From Polynucleobacter sp. MWH-UH25E (GTDB lineage: Bacteria; Pseudomonadota; Gammaproteobacteria; Burkholderiales; Burkholderiaceae), in the NCBI RefSeq assembly GCF_018687095.1, contig NZ_CP061286.1, positions 1,811,221-1,875,220 on the forward strand: a DNA stretch of 64,000 nucleotides, written 5' to 3'. Positions 25,676-35,175 of the stretch are shown here, in pieces. Under the pieces are notes generated by a model. That model did no database searches. It was given only the letters and a program-made list of their open reading frames with translations, and was not told where the DNA came from. Made by a program: the position numbers and the translations under genes. How positions within the stretch are numbered: the first letter of the stretch is position 1; each line of letters starts with the position of its first letter.

Positions 25676-27868
25676 ATGCCCCAGTTATTAGATAAATCCA
25701 TTGAAATCCTGAGTGTTAAGCACCTGCGTGGTCCCAATATGTGGACCTACCACCCTGTCATTGAGGTGTGGATCGATATTGGTGAGCTGGAGGACTACCC
25801 CTCTAACCTCATCCCAGGTTTTTATGACCGTCTGGTGAAGGCGCTCCCAAGCCTAGTTGAGCACCGCTGCAGTTATGGGGAAACCGGTGGCTTTCTCAAA
25901 CGCGTTGAAGAAGGTACCTGGCCCGCTCACATCATGGAGCACCTCACACTTGAATTACAAAATCTAGCAGGCATACCTGGTGGATTTGGCAAAGCTCGTG
26001 ACGGCGACCGTCGTGGCGTTTACAAAGTCATGGTCAGCGCGATCAATGAAGAAGTTACCCTCACTGCATTAAAGTATGCTCGCGATCTTTACTTGGCTCT
26101 TGCTCAAGATAATCAAGACTACATTGCATTAGTAAAAGACATCATTGAGAAGTTGCGCGATCTGGGTGATGACTTATTACTCGGTCCTAGCACTGCATGT
26201 ATTGTGAATGCGGCTGAAGAGCGCGGCATTCCATCGATTCGCCTATCCGAAGGCAACTTAGTACAACTAGGTTATGGCGCTAAGCAACGTCGCATTTGGA
26301 CTGCTGAGACCGATCAAACCAGCGCGATTGCAGAAACGATTTCTCGTGACAAAGATTTAACGAAAAGTCTATTACGTAGCGCCGGCGTTCCAACACCTGA
26401 AGGTCGAACCGTTACCAGCCCTGATGATGCTTGGGAGGCGGCACAAGATATTGGCTTGCCGGTTGTGGTGAAACCAATCGATGGCAATCATGGTCGCGGT
26501 GTCTTTATTAATTTGTATACCCAACAAGAAATCGAAGCAGCTTATGCTGTAGCGATTGATGAAGGCAGCGAAGTTTTGGTTGAGCGTCATATTGTTGGTG
26601 ACGAGCATCGCTTACTCGTCGTGGGCAATAAAGTAGTTGCTGCCGCAAAAGGCGAAACCGTTTGGGTTACTGGTGATGGTAAACATACCGTTCACGAACT
26701 CATTCAGATTCAGATTAATTCTGACCCACGCCGCGGTACCGCCGAAGAACATCCCTTAAATCCAGTCAGAATTGATTCTGCTGTTGAGTTGGAGTTGGCT
26801 CGTCAAAAACTTACTGGTGATAGCGTACCTGCCTTAGATCACAAAGTACTTATTCAGAGCAATGGCAATGTGGCATTCGATGTCACCGATTTAGTTCACC
26901 CTGATGTTGCCAGCCAGGTCGCATTAGCAGCTCGTGTTGTTGGCTTAGAAATTGCTGGCGTTGATCTCGTGGCGCAAGATATTAGCCGTCCACTGGCAGA
27001 ACAAAACGCGGCGATTGTTGAAGTTAACGCGGGCCCAGGCCTGTTGATGCACCTAAAGCCTGCAAGCGGTAAGCCACAGCCTGTTGGTAAAGAGATTGCC
27101 AATCACCTCTTCCCTCCAGGCACTGACTTCCGTGTTCCTTTAGTTGGCATCTGTGGCCAAAGCGGTAAGACCCCTGTTGCTGAGATGGTTGCCCACTTTT
27201 TACGCCTAACCAATGTCTATGTTGGCCTGTCTTGCAGTAAAGGCTTGTTCTTTGGTAACCGCGCCATACCGAATACCAATGCATCAAATTGGGAAAACGC
27301 TCGTCGCACACTATTGAACCGCGCCGTTGAAGCTGCGGTTATTGAAAACAATCATCTATCCATGTTGATTGAAGGCTTGGCTTATGATCGCTGCCAAGTG
27401 GGCGTTGTTCTGAATGTAGACCCTAAAGCGAACTTCCCTGAGTACGCTATCTACGATGAAGACCAAGTCTTTAGTATCGTGCGTACTCAAATTGATGTTG
27501 TGCTCCCAACTGGGGTTGGCGTTCTGAATGCTGATGATGCGATGTGCGTTCAAATGGCTGAGCTTTGCGATGGTGAGGTGATTTTCTTTAGTGAGAATCC
27601 TGACTCTGAAGTGATTAAAACCCATCTTCAAAATGGCGGTCGCGCTGTGCTTGTAGGCAAACAACAAATCACCCTGAAATCTGGCAAGCTGGATCAAAAA
27701 TCGATTCCCGTACCAAGACACTCTGAATCAAATACCACTACACCTTGGAAAACCATGAATCTAGGCGCTGCCATTGCAGCAGCGTGGGCTCTCGATATTC
27801 CATTTAACGTGATTGAAGCTGGCGCGCAAACCTTTGTGCCAGATGCAACATTAATAACAGGGGCTTAA
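25676..27868 (+). CDS. Cyanophycin synthetase homologue, short form (CphA'-type)
   Basis: The 730 residues share the CphA plan: N-terminal domain (HLRGPNMWTYHPVIEV), ATP-grasp (VVKPIDGNHGRGVF near 265) and a Mur-ligase-like domain. Compared with its neighbour it lacks the C-terminal Mur domain with the YGHNPDA motif, and its P-loop reads GQSGKTP where the neighbour has GTNGKTT. A short CphA' beside full CphA is known in other Burkholderiaceae. It may use other substrates or help priming; that is inference. ATG 25676 is the first start after an in-frame TAA and has no ribosome site. Confidence 0.85.
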   Translation: MPQLLDKSIEILSVKHLRGPNMWTYHPVIEVWIDIGELEDYPSNLIPGFYDRLVKALPSLVEHRCSYGETGGFLKRVEEGTWPAHIMEHLTLELQNLAGIPGGFGKARDGDRRGVYKVMVSAINEEVTLTALKYARDLYLALAQDNQDYIALVKDIIEKLRDLGDDLLLGPSTACIVNAAEERGIPSIRLSEGNLVQLGYGAKQRRIWTAETDQTSAIAETISRDKDLTKSLLRSAGVPTPEGRTVTSPDDAWEAAQDIGLPVVVKPIDGNHGRGVFINLYTQQEIEAAYAVAIDEGSEVLVERHIVGDEHRLLVVGNKVVAAAKGETVWVTGDGKHTVHELIQIQINSDPRRGTAEEHPLNPVRIDSAVELELARQKLTGDSVPALDHKVLIQSNGNVAFDVTDLVHPDVASQVALAARVVGLEIAGVDLVAQDISRPLAEQNAAIVEVNAGPGLLMHLKPASGKPQPVGKEIANHLFPPGTDFRVPLVGICGQSGKTPVAEMVAHFLRLTNVYVGLSCSKGLFFGNRAIPNTNASNWENARRTLLNRAVEAAVIENNHLSMLIEGLAYDRCQVGVVLNVDPKANFPEYAIYDEDQVFSIVRTQIDVVLPTGVGVLNADDAMCVQMAELCDGEVIFFSENPDSEVIKTHLQNGGRAVLVGKQQITLKSGKLDQKSIPVPRHSESNTTTPWKTMNLGAAIAAAWALDIPFNVIEAGAQTFVPDATLITGA

Positions 27869-30439
27869 TTGGAAATCACCCGCATTCGTATGTTGCGCGG
27901 CCCAAATTTGTGGAGCCGCCACACAGCATTAGAAGCTATAGTCACCTGCGATGTGAACGAGCGCTCAATCGATGCTATTCCGCAGTTTGAAACCAAAATT
28001 CGTGAGCGCTTTCCGCAGCTTGGCAGCATGCGCCGCGGCGGACTCACTGACCCACTCTCTCTTGCAAATGCCCTAGAACATGCCGCGCTTGGTTTGCAAG
28101 CACAAGCAGGATGTCCGGTGACATTTAGTCGCACCGTGCAAACAATTGATGAAGGTGTTTATCAAGTAGTTGTTGAATACATCGAAGAAGTTGTTGGTCG
28201 TATGGCGTTTGATTTTGCCTTCGCACTCATTCAAGCGACTCTCAATGATGCCCCTTTTGACTTAGCCGCTGCTTTAGCAGAACTCGAAGCACTTTATGAA
28301 GATGTGCGTCTAGGTCCTAGCACTGGCTCGATCGTAGATGCCGCCATTCAAAGAAATATTCCCTATCGCCGCATGACTGAAGGCAGCATGGTGCAATTTG
28401 GTTGGGGAAGTAAACAGAAGCGTATTCAAGCGGCTGAAACCAGTGATACGAGTGCAATTGCAGAAGCGATTGCCCAAGACAAAGAGCTCACAAAGAACTT
28501 ACTCGCCGCCGCGGGCGTTTCCGTCCCCATTGGGGAGGTGGTTACCAGTGCTGATGATGCATGGCGTGCCGCCCAAAAGATTGGCGGCCCTATTGTTCTC
28601 AAACCTAAAGATGGCAACCAAGGCAAAGGGGTTGTAGCGAACATACAAACCGAGGAAGAAGTTCGTGCTGGTTTTGAAGTTACCCAAGCCTTTGGTCGTG
28701 AAACGATTGTTGAACGATATCTTCCTGGGGCTGACTACCGCCTTTTAGTTGTAGGTAATCGCTTATCAGCTGCCGCCCGTCGTGAGCCCGCTCAAGTTGT
28801 GGGCGATGGCAAACACACAGTTGCTGAGCTTGTTGAAAAAGAGAATCAAAACCCCTTGCGTGGTGATGGTCACGCTACCGCCCTGACTAAGATTCGTTTT
28901 GACGATATTGCACTTGCACACTTGGCAAGCAACGGACTCTCGCCGCAATACATTCCAAAAATTGGTGAGCGTGTCTTATTACGCAATAACGCCAACCTCA
29001 GTACAGGTGGCACCGCAACTGATGTCACTGACGATGTTCACCCAGATGTCGCGGCTAGCGCGGTTGCGGCAGCGCAAATGATTGGTCTTGATATTGCAGG
29101 CGTCGACATTCTGTGCGAGTCCATCTACAAACCATTAGAGCAACAAGGTGGAGGCATCGTAGAGGTCAATGCAGCCCCCGGATTACGCATGCACCTTAAA
29201 CCCTCTTATGGCAAAGGTCGCCCTGTTGGTGAAGACATCATCAATATGATGTTTCCTCCCGGTGAAGATGGCCGCATTCCAGTAGTAGGCGTCACTGGAA
29301 CCAACGGTAAAACCACGACCGTTAGATTAATCTCCCATCTATTAAGTGAAACAGGCTTACGAGTAGGCATGACCGGGACTGATGGCGTCTACATTAATAA
29401 CCGCCTAATTGATACCGGTGATTGCAGCGGCCCAAAGAGTGCACGTAATGTATTAATGCACCCAGACGTAGACGCAGCCGTTCTAGAAACCGCTCGCGGC
29501 GGTTTATTGCGTGAAGGCTTAGGATTTGATCGTTGTGAAGTGGCCGTTGTAACCAATATTGGTGAAGGTGATCACCTAGGCTTGAACTACATCACCAGTG
29601 TTGAAGATCTCGCAATCCTCAAGCGCGTGATTGTGCAAAATGTGGCACCTACTGGCGCCGCTGTTCTAAATGCTGCAGATCCAATGGTTGCAAAGATGGG
29701 TGATAAATGCCCTGGTCGCGTCATCTTCTTTGCCCAGAACCAACATCACCCTGTGATTACGGCACATCGGGCAAAAAACAAAAAAGTGATTTTCTTTGAT
29801 GGCACCTATATCGTCGCCTCAAAAGGTTCACGCGTAATGTACCGCTTCCCCGTTAGCGAAATTCCACTAACGCAAAATGGTGTTCTTGGATTCCAAATCG
29901 AGAATGCGATGGCCGCAATTGGTGCTGCCTGGGCACTTGGTCTAGATGCAGAGAAAATTGCACGCGGATTAAGCAGCTTTGAAAGCACAGCCAATTCTGT
30001 GCCGGGTCGCTTTAACCAATTCAAACACAAAGGCGCCACTGTTATTGCCGACTATGGTCACAATCCAGATGCCATGCGTGCTCTGACCAGCGCAATTGAA
30101 GCGATGAAACCCAAGAAGAGCCATGTGGTTATTAGTGGCGCCGGGGATCGTCGTGATGAAGATATTCGTGATCTCACACGCATTCTAGGTAATGCGTTTG
30201 ATAACGTTATCCTGTATCAAGATGCCTGTCAGCGAGGTCGTGAAGACGGCGAAGTATTAAAGCTTTTACAAGAAGGCTTGGTTGGCGCAACTAGAGCTAA
30301 ACAGGTGAAAGAAATTCATGGGGAGTTTCTAGCTATTGATGCCGCCTTGAGTGAAGTGTCTGAGGGTGATATCTGTCTCATTCTGATTGATCAGGTTGAG
30401 GAATCATTGGCTTATCTCAAAGAAAAGGTTCAGCCGTAG
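27869..30439 (+). CDS. cphA: Cyanophycin synthetase
   Basis: CphA makes the nitrogen-storage polymer multi-L-arginyl-poly-L-aspartate from Asp, Arg and ATP. All domains are intact in 856 residues: the N-terminal domain, ATP-grasp with IVLKPKDGNQGKGVV near 245, Mur-ligase P-loop GVTGTNGKTTT near 475, and the C-terminal domain with VIADYGHNPDAMRA. The start is a TTG immediately after the stop of the preceding synthetase, with AGGGG nine bases upstream, so translation is coupled. No cyanophycinase gene is in the window. A strong terminator follows. Confidence 0.95.
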   Translation: MEITRIRMLRGPNLWSRHTALEAIVTCDVNERSIDAIPQFETKIRERFPQLGSMRRGGLTDPLSLANALEHAALGLQAQAGCPVTFSRTVQTIDEGVYQVVVEYIEEVVGRMAFDFAFALIQATLNDAPFDLAAALAELEALYEDVRLGPSTGSIVDAAIQRNIPYRRMTEGSMVQFGWGSKQKRIQAAETSDTSAIAEAIAQDKELTKNLLAAAGVSVPIGEVVTSADDAWRAAQKIGGPIVLKPKDGNQGKGVVANIQTEEEVRAGFEVTQAFGRETIVERYLPGADYRLLVVGNRLSAAARREPAQVVGDGKHTVAELVEKENQNPLRGDGHATALTKIRFDDIALAHLASNGLSPQYIPKIGERVLLRNNANLSTGGTATDVTDDVHPDVAASAVAAAQMIGLDIAGVDILCESIYKPLEQQGGGIVEVNAAPGLRMHLKPSYGKGRPVGEDIINMMFPPGEDGRIPVVGVTGTNGKTTTVRLISHLLSETGLRVGMTGTDGVYINNRLIDTGDCSGPKSARNVLMHPDVDAAVLETARGGLLREGLGFDRCEVAVVTNIGEGDHLGLNYITSVEDLAILKRVIVQNVAPTGAAVLNAADPMVAKMGDKCPGRVIFFAQNQHHPVITAHRAKNKKVIFFDGTYIVASKGSRVMYRFPVSEIPLTQNGVLGFQIENAMAAIGAAWALGLDAEKIARGLSSFESTANSVPGRFNQFKHKGATVIADYGHNPDAMRALTSAIEAMKPKKSHVVISGAGDRRDEDIRDLTRILGNAFDNVILYQDACQRGREDGEVLKLLQEGLVGATRAKQVKEIHGEFLAIDAALSEVSEGDICLILIDQVEESLAYLKEKVQP

Positions 30440-30470
30440 AAGACTGAATTTATTTAGCTTCACCCAATAA

Positions 30471-30498
30471 AAAACCCAATCAGACGATTGGGTTTTTT
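30471..30498. terminator. Terminator between cphA and fbp
   Basis: AAAACCCAATC (30471-30481) and GATTGGGTTTT (30486-30496) form a perfect stem with a four-base loop, with T-runs on both strands. It can end both convergent transcripts. Confidence 0.92.
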
Positions 30499-30533
30499 GC
30501 ATTTAATCTCAGCATTTGCTTCAGAGGCATTAC

Positions 30534-31529
30534 TTATGCATGGTAATGACGCAAAAGATCAACTTCTTCTTTAGACCCAAGTATTACTGAAACACGTTCA
30601 TGCAGATCGGTAGGTTGCAAATCCATAATCAAATCTTTGCCGTTGGTAGATGCGCCACCTGCCTGCTCCACCAAGAAACTCATGGGGTTGGCTTCGTACA
30701 TCAGGCGCAATTTACCCGGCTTATTTGGCTCGCGCTTATCCCATGGATACATAAATACGCCACCACGAGAAAGTACACGGTGAACATCGGCCACCATAGA
30801 TGCAATCCAACGCATATTGAAGTCTTTTTCACGAGCGCCGCCTACTCCGGCTAAGCACTCCTCCACATAGCGGCGCACTGGATCCGCCCAATGGCGCATA
30901 TTGGACATATTGATTGCAAACTCTTTGGTTGAATGCGCAATCGTCACGGCGTCTTTAATGAGCAAGAACTCACCCGTCACCTTATTCAGCGTAAACATCA
31001 CAACGCCATCGCCCAAGGTCAGAGCCATTGTGGTTTGGGGTCCATACACGACATATCCAGCAGCCACTTGGTGACGACCTGATAATAAAAAGTCAGAGGT
31101 TTGTAGTGGCGCTTGCGGGTCTTGCTTTTTGAGAATTGAGAAAATTGTCCCAATGGAAACATTGACATCAATATTAGATGAGCCATCGAGTGGATCAAAT
31201 AATAATAAATAGTCGCCTGTACGATGAACAGGAACAGGCAATTCCATTTCTTCAGATGCTAGTCCAGCCAATGATTTGCAGTTCTTTACACCATCAATTA
31301 ATAAATCATTCGCAATAATGTCGAGCTTTTGCTGAACTTCACCCTGAACATTACCGGTACCAGCAGAACCCAGCAGTCCAATTAATGCTCCTTGAGCAAC
31401 TTCATGACTTAAGGTTGAGCAGGTATCGATTACAGCAAGTAATAAATCTTGGAGGCCAGCTGGCACAGCAGCCCCCTTTGGTTTGGCTGTTGCCAAATAC
31501 TGCTTGAAATTGGTATGGGTAGAAGACAA
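30534..31529 (-). CDS. fbp: Fructose-1,6-bisphosphatase class 1
   Basis: It dephosphorylates fructose 1,6-bisphosphate in gluconeogenesis. The 331 residues contain the metal and substrate site LLLFDPLDGSSNIDVNVSIGT near residue 110 and the C-terminal MYPWDKREPNKPGKLRLMYE with AGGAS. The start is TTG 31529, supported by GGAG eight bases upstream. It is a single gene. Growth on oxalate or organic acids, suggested by other genes here, would need this enzyme. Confidence 0.96.
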   Translation of the reverse strand: MSSTHTNFKQYLATAKPKGAAVPAGLQDLLLAVIDTCSTLSHEVAQGALIGLLGSAGTGNVQGEVQQKLDIIANDLLIDGVKNCKSLAGLASEEMELPVPVHRTGDYLLLFDPLDGSSNIDVNVSIGTIFSILKKQDPQAPLQTSDFLLSGRHQVAAGYVVYGPQTTMALTLGDGVVMFTLNKVTGEFLLIKDAVTIAHSTKEFAINMSNMRHWADPVRRYVEECLAGVGGAREKDFNMRWIASMVADVHRVLSRGGVFMYPWDKREPNKPGKLRLMYEANPMSFLVEQAGGASTNGKDLIMDLQPTDLHERVSVILGSKEEVDLLRHYHA

Positions 31530-31645
31530 AACGATTTCTCCGAAACACTATTGAAATTAGGGTCTATTTTGCCTTGTTCTTCCCCGAGGTGAGAATTTAT
31601 GTACAAATAAAGGGTTTACTCACTCAGAGATAGCAATTCTTGATT

Positions 31646-31834
31646 ATGAAAATAGAAATTGACGATGATTTAATACTAACTGCGCTAGAGATATCTCAAT
31701 CGACACTAAGCGCCCAAGAATTTGTCCATAAGGTCATCTTGACCTATACCCAAACTCAAGCAGGGCATCGCTTAGCCAAACTTGGGGGTAAGGCACCAGA
31801 CATGAAAGATATACGGCGCCGAAACCCAAACTAA
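31646..31834 (+). CDS. VapB-family antitoxin-like protein without a toxin partner
   Basis: The 62 residues resemble VapB/DUF2191 antitoxins: a short N-terminal strand (MKIEIDDDL), two helices of ribbon-helix-helix type, and the C-terminal RLAKLGGKAPD tail that normally fits into a VapC PIN toxin. ATG 31646 is preferred over an in-frame TTG two codons upstream. No PIN-domain gene follows: the next frame, ten bases on, is pepN on the opposite strand. It may be a relic or act on a toxin encoded elsewhere. Confidence 0.7.
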   Translation: MKIEIDDDLILTALEISQSTLSAQEFVHKVILTYTQTQAGHRLAKLGGKAPDMKDIRRRNPN

Positions 31835-31843
31835 TACTTAAAA

Positions 31844-34453
31844 CTAAGCTCCCAAAGCCTTGCTAACCACCTCTTTAACATCAGGTGACAAGGTCTGACA
31901 AGCTGCTACCTGCTCTAAAGCGGCCTTCATCTTGCTCTGGTAGGGCTCGGCAAATAGGCGCCAGCGATCTAAGGCTCTCGCAAGACGAGCGGCAACCTGG
32001 GGGTTGATGGGGTCTAGAGCCAAAACACTCTCCGCCCAGAAAGCATAACCACTTCCATCAGCCTGATGAAAACTCGCAGGATTATTTGCGCAGAACATGT
32101 GGATAACACTGCGGGCACGATTTGGATTATTTAACTTAAATGCTGGATGCTCACGCAAGCGCTTCACTTCATCAAGTGTGGACTCAAGACCATCAATAGG
32201 TGGGCGGCTAGACTGCAATGCAAACCACTTATCAATCACGAGCGCATCATCTGCAAAACGTTTACAGAAATCCTCAAGGCATTCTTTCGCGCCTTTTGCA
32301 CCATGCATTACCAGAGCAGATAAGGCTGCATAACGATCTGTCATATTGTCAGCAATCTGGTATTGATTGCGAGCCATTGGCGCCCAAATCTTGGGATCCG
32401 CATCCAACAACATGCTTAAAGCCAAATTCTTGAGGGCGCGCTTTCCAGAATCAATCGCATCAGACTTAAAAGATCCTGGAGTTTGATTCTGTTGGTAAAG
32501 TGCGGCCCACTCTAATTGCAATTGCTTGGCCAACTCTTTCCGGAAAGCTTGTCGCGCGGTAAATATCTTCTGGGGATCAACACTCTTGCACTGCTCATAT
32601 AAATAAGATTCGGCAGGCAGCGTCAGTGCTAACTCTTTAAATGCTGGATCAAGGTTTGGATCTAGCAAAATTTCACGATAGGCATTAATGAGAGCTGAAT
32701 CTGGCAAACGATTATTCAAAATCATTTGCATAGCTAGCTTCTGCCCTGCTTCCCAGCGATTAAATGGATCGTCATCGCTAGAAAGTAGTGTCAATAAATC
32801 TTCCTCGGGCCGCTCAAAGTCAATATTGACTGGTGCAGAGAAGTTTCGATTGATAGATAGCACAGGTCGATCTTCAATCTGATCAAAAGTCCATGTTTGA
32901 GTTGGCTCTTTTAGCTCCAGTAGTTTTTCTACTTGATCATTACCAGTAGTAATGAGGCGTACCTTCAATGGAATATGAAATGGCTTCTTCTCTGCCTGAC
33001 CAGGTGTAGGCGCGCAGCTCTGGGTTAATGTGAGACGGTATTGCTTATTAGCTGCATCATATTGCTCTTCCACTTTCACACGTGAGGTGCCTGCTTGGCT
33101 ATACCAATTCTTAAACTGGCTTAAGTCTTTACCGTTGGCATCAGCCATCGCTGCGAGAAAATCATCGCACGTTACCGCCTGACCATCATGGCGCTGGAAA
33201 TACAAGTCCATACCCTTGCGGAAACCATCTCTGCCCAATAGGGTTTGATACATCCGCACCACTTCAGACCCCTTCTCATACACAGTTACTGTATAAAAGT
33301 TATTGATCTCTTGATATTCGTCAGGACGAATGGGGTGCGCCATAGGACCCGCATCTTCTGGAAACTGCAACTGACGTAATAAGCGCACATCTTCAATACG
33401 TTTCACAGCTCTCCCAGACTCGCTACCCATTTGGTCAGCTGAGAACTCCTGATCACGGAAAACCGTTAAACCTTCTTTAAGCGATAGCTGGAACCAATCC
33501 TGACAAGTCACACGATTGCCTGTCCAGTTATGGAAATACTCATGAGCAACAACGCTTTCAATATTGGCAAAGTCAGCATCGGTGGCAGTCTCTGGCTGAG
33601 CCAACACAAACTTGGTATTGAAAATATTCAACCCCTTGTTTTCCATGGCGCCCATGTTGAAGTCGCCAACCGCCACAATCATGAAGCGCTCTAAATCAAG
33701 TTCTAGACCAAAACGTCTTTCATCCCAATGTATTGATGCGATCAAAGAGTCCATCGCATGGCGCGTCTTTTGCAAATCATGGGGCTCAACCCAGATTTGC
33801 AGTAATTTTTTTGCGCCACTACTGGTAGTGATGGTCTCTTCCATACACTCAAGCTTTCCAGCTACCAATGCAAATAGATACGATGGCTTTGGAAATGGGT
33901 CTTCCCAGGTAGCACTATGCCAACCGTTTGGCAACTTTTCTTCTTTGAGTAAGTTACCGTTGGATAGCAATACAGGGTATCGAGCTTCAGGTGCCTGCAA
34001 GGTCACCCGATAGCGAGCCATGACATCAGGTCGGTCTAAGAAATAAGTAATTTTTCTAAAGCCCTCTGCCTCGCATTGGGTAAAGAAGTTTCCATTAGAG
34101 ACATACAAACCCATCAGGCTGGTATTTTTCTCCGGTACACAAATTGAAATGATTTCAAGGGTAAATTTTTCATTGCCCTCTTTTGGCAAAGAGTGAATAG
34201 TCAAGGTCTCTGGCGTGAGCTCAAAGTGTCGATGCGCTTCACCATTAATTCGCAAACTGACAAACTCCAGTTCTTGGCCAGTCAGTACTAATGGTGCGCC
34301 TGGTTCAAAACTTTTACCTGGTAAAACCTCAATCTTGCTTTTAACAATCGTGCGCGCAGGATCGAGCGCGATGTCTAATTCAACTTGATCAAATATGTAA
34401 ACAGGAGGACGGTATTCGAGCCGACGAAAGCTCTGTGCTAATTCAGTTTTCAT
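31844..34453 (-). CDS. pepN: Aminopeptidase N
   Basis: This cytoplasmic M1 zinc metallopeptidase removes N-terminal residues in peptide turnover. The 869 residues match the family. The substrate motif GAMEN is near 270, the zinc motif HEYFHNW near 303 with the third ligand Glu in the following LKEGLTVFRDQEF, and DUF3458-type helical domains form the C-terminal half. ATG 34453 has no ribosome site but a TAAAAT six bases upstream. Confidence 0.96.
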   Translation of the reverse strand: MKTELAQSFRRLEYRPPVYIFDQVELDIALDPARTIVKSKIEVLPGKSFEPGAPLVLTGQELEFVSLRINGEAHRHFELTPETLTIHSLPKEGNEKFTLEIISICVPEKNTSLMGLYVSNGNFFTQCEAEGFRKITYFLDRPDVMARYRVTLQAPEARYPVLLSNGNLLKEEKLPNGWHSATWEDPFPKPSYLFALVAGKLECMEETITTSSGAKKLLQIWVEPHDLQKTRHAMDSLIASIHWDERRFGLELDLERFMIVAVGDFNMGAMENKGLNIFNTKFVLAQPETATDADFANIESVVAHEYFHNWTGNRVTCQDWFQLSLKEGLTVFRDQEFSADQMGSESGRAVKRIEDVRLLRQLQFPEDAGPMAHPIRPDEYQEINNFYTVTVYEKGSEVVRMYQTLLGRDGFRKGMDLYFQRHDGQAVTCDDFLAAMADANGKDLSQFKNWYSQAGTSRVKVEEQYDAANKQYRLTLTQSCAPTPGQAEKKPFHIPLKVRLITTGNDQVEKLLELKEPTQTWTFDQIEDRPVLSINRNFSAPVNIDFERPEEDLLTLLSSDDDPFNRWEAGQKLAMQMILNNRLPDSALINAYREILLDPNLDPAFKELALTLPAESYLYEQCKSVDPQKIFTARQAFRKELAKQLQLEWAALYQQNQTPGSFKSDAIDSGKRALKNLALSMLLDADPKIWAPMARNQYQIADNMTDRYAALSALVMHGAKGAKECLEDFCKRFADDALVIDKWFALQSSRPPIDGLESTLDEVKRLREHPAFKLNNPNRARSVIHMFCANNPASFHQADGSGYAFWAESVLALDPINPQVAARLARALDRWRLFAEPYQSKMKAALEQVAACQTLSPDVKEVVSKALGA

Positions 34454-34465
34454 AGGCCTATTTTA
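34451..34465 (-). promoter_or_regulatory. Predicted leaderless promoter of pepN (-10 TAAAAT)
   Basis: On the minus strand TAAAAT (34465-34460) is followed by six bases and ATG (34453-34451). The -35 region is weak. The geometry is the same as at trxB, tcdA, pdxH, the LysE gene, argH and dcd. Confidence 0.5.
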
Positions 34466-34504
34466 AGTCTAAGGCCACGCTATTGCAGAGGGCTAGCTAC
34501 TTGT

Positions 34505-35080
34505 CTAGCTCCAAAGCAAAGTAACTGCCCCAATAGCAATAAAAGTCAGAGCGGCAACGCCATGGACCCACTTAATTGGCATACGCCTGGTAAATCTCTG
34601 ACCCAACCAAACCGCTGGTGCATTCGCCAACATCATGCCCAAGGTAGTACCCATTGTTACGGCGATCACATCTTCGTATTTCGCACCCAAGGCGATTGTG
34701 GCGATTTGTGTTTTGTCACCCATCTCAGCCAAGAAGAACAACACCACAGTCAGAATAAAAACCTGCGTGGCTCGGTCCACTACTTTTGATTCAGCTGCGT
34801 CGTCAATATGATCGGGTACCAATAACCAAAGACCGATACCTAAAAAGCTCAACCCCAAAATCCATCTCATTACATCGGGCGAAACTAAAGTCATCAGCCA
34901 ATGCCCTAAGAGTGCGGCGCAAGCATGATTAGCAATCGTTGCAATAAAAATACCAGCAATAATGGCTAGCGCTTGCTTAGGGTAGCGAGCCGCCAGCATT
35001 AAAGAAAGCAATTGGGTTTTGTCACCCATCTCAGCTAACGCAACAACGCCAGCCGAGAGGGTTACAGCAGATAGGTCCAT
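34505..35080 (-). CDS. TMEM165/GDT1-family cation exporter (probably Mn2+)
   Basis: The 191 residues form six membrane helices in two inverted halves, each with the family motif E-x-G-D-K-T: ALAEMGDKTQLLS near residue 16 and LAEMGDKTQIATI near 117. Bacterial members such as MneA export Mn2+; some exchange Ca2+. The 95-base gap upstream is too short for, and does not show, the GGGGAGTA core of a Mn riboswitch. It is a separate gene between pepN and ald. Confidence 0.88.
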   Translation of the reverse strand: MDLSAVTLSAGVVALAEMGDKTQLLSLMLAARYPKQALAIIAGIFIATIANHACAALLGHWLMTLVSPDVMRWILGLSFLGIGLWLLVPDHIDDAAESKVVDRATQVFILTVVLFFLAEMGDKTQIATIALGAKYEDVIAVTMGTTLGMMLANAPAVWLGQRFTRRMPIKWVHGVAALTFIAIGAVTLLWS

Positions 35081-35175
35081 GAGTTTGGTAATGAAGTTAT
35101 CAGAATCCAGTCAGTTTAAATCTTCTTGATGACTATTTTGAGATTTCACTTTCACCAATGAACCAATGCTCCTGG

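Noticed and set aside
35081..35175. Mn2+ (yybP-ykoY) riboswitch before the GDT1-type gene
   Set aside because: The gap is only 95 bases and lacks the conserved GGGGAGTA core.
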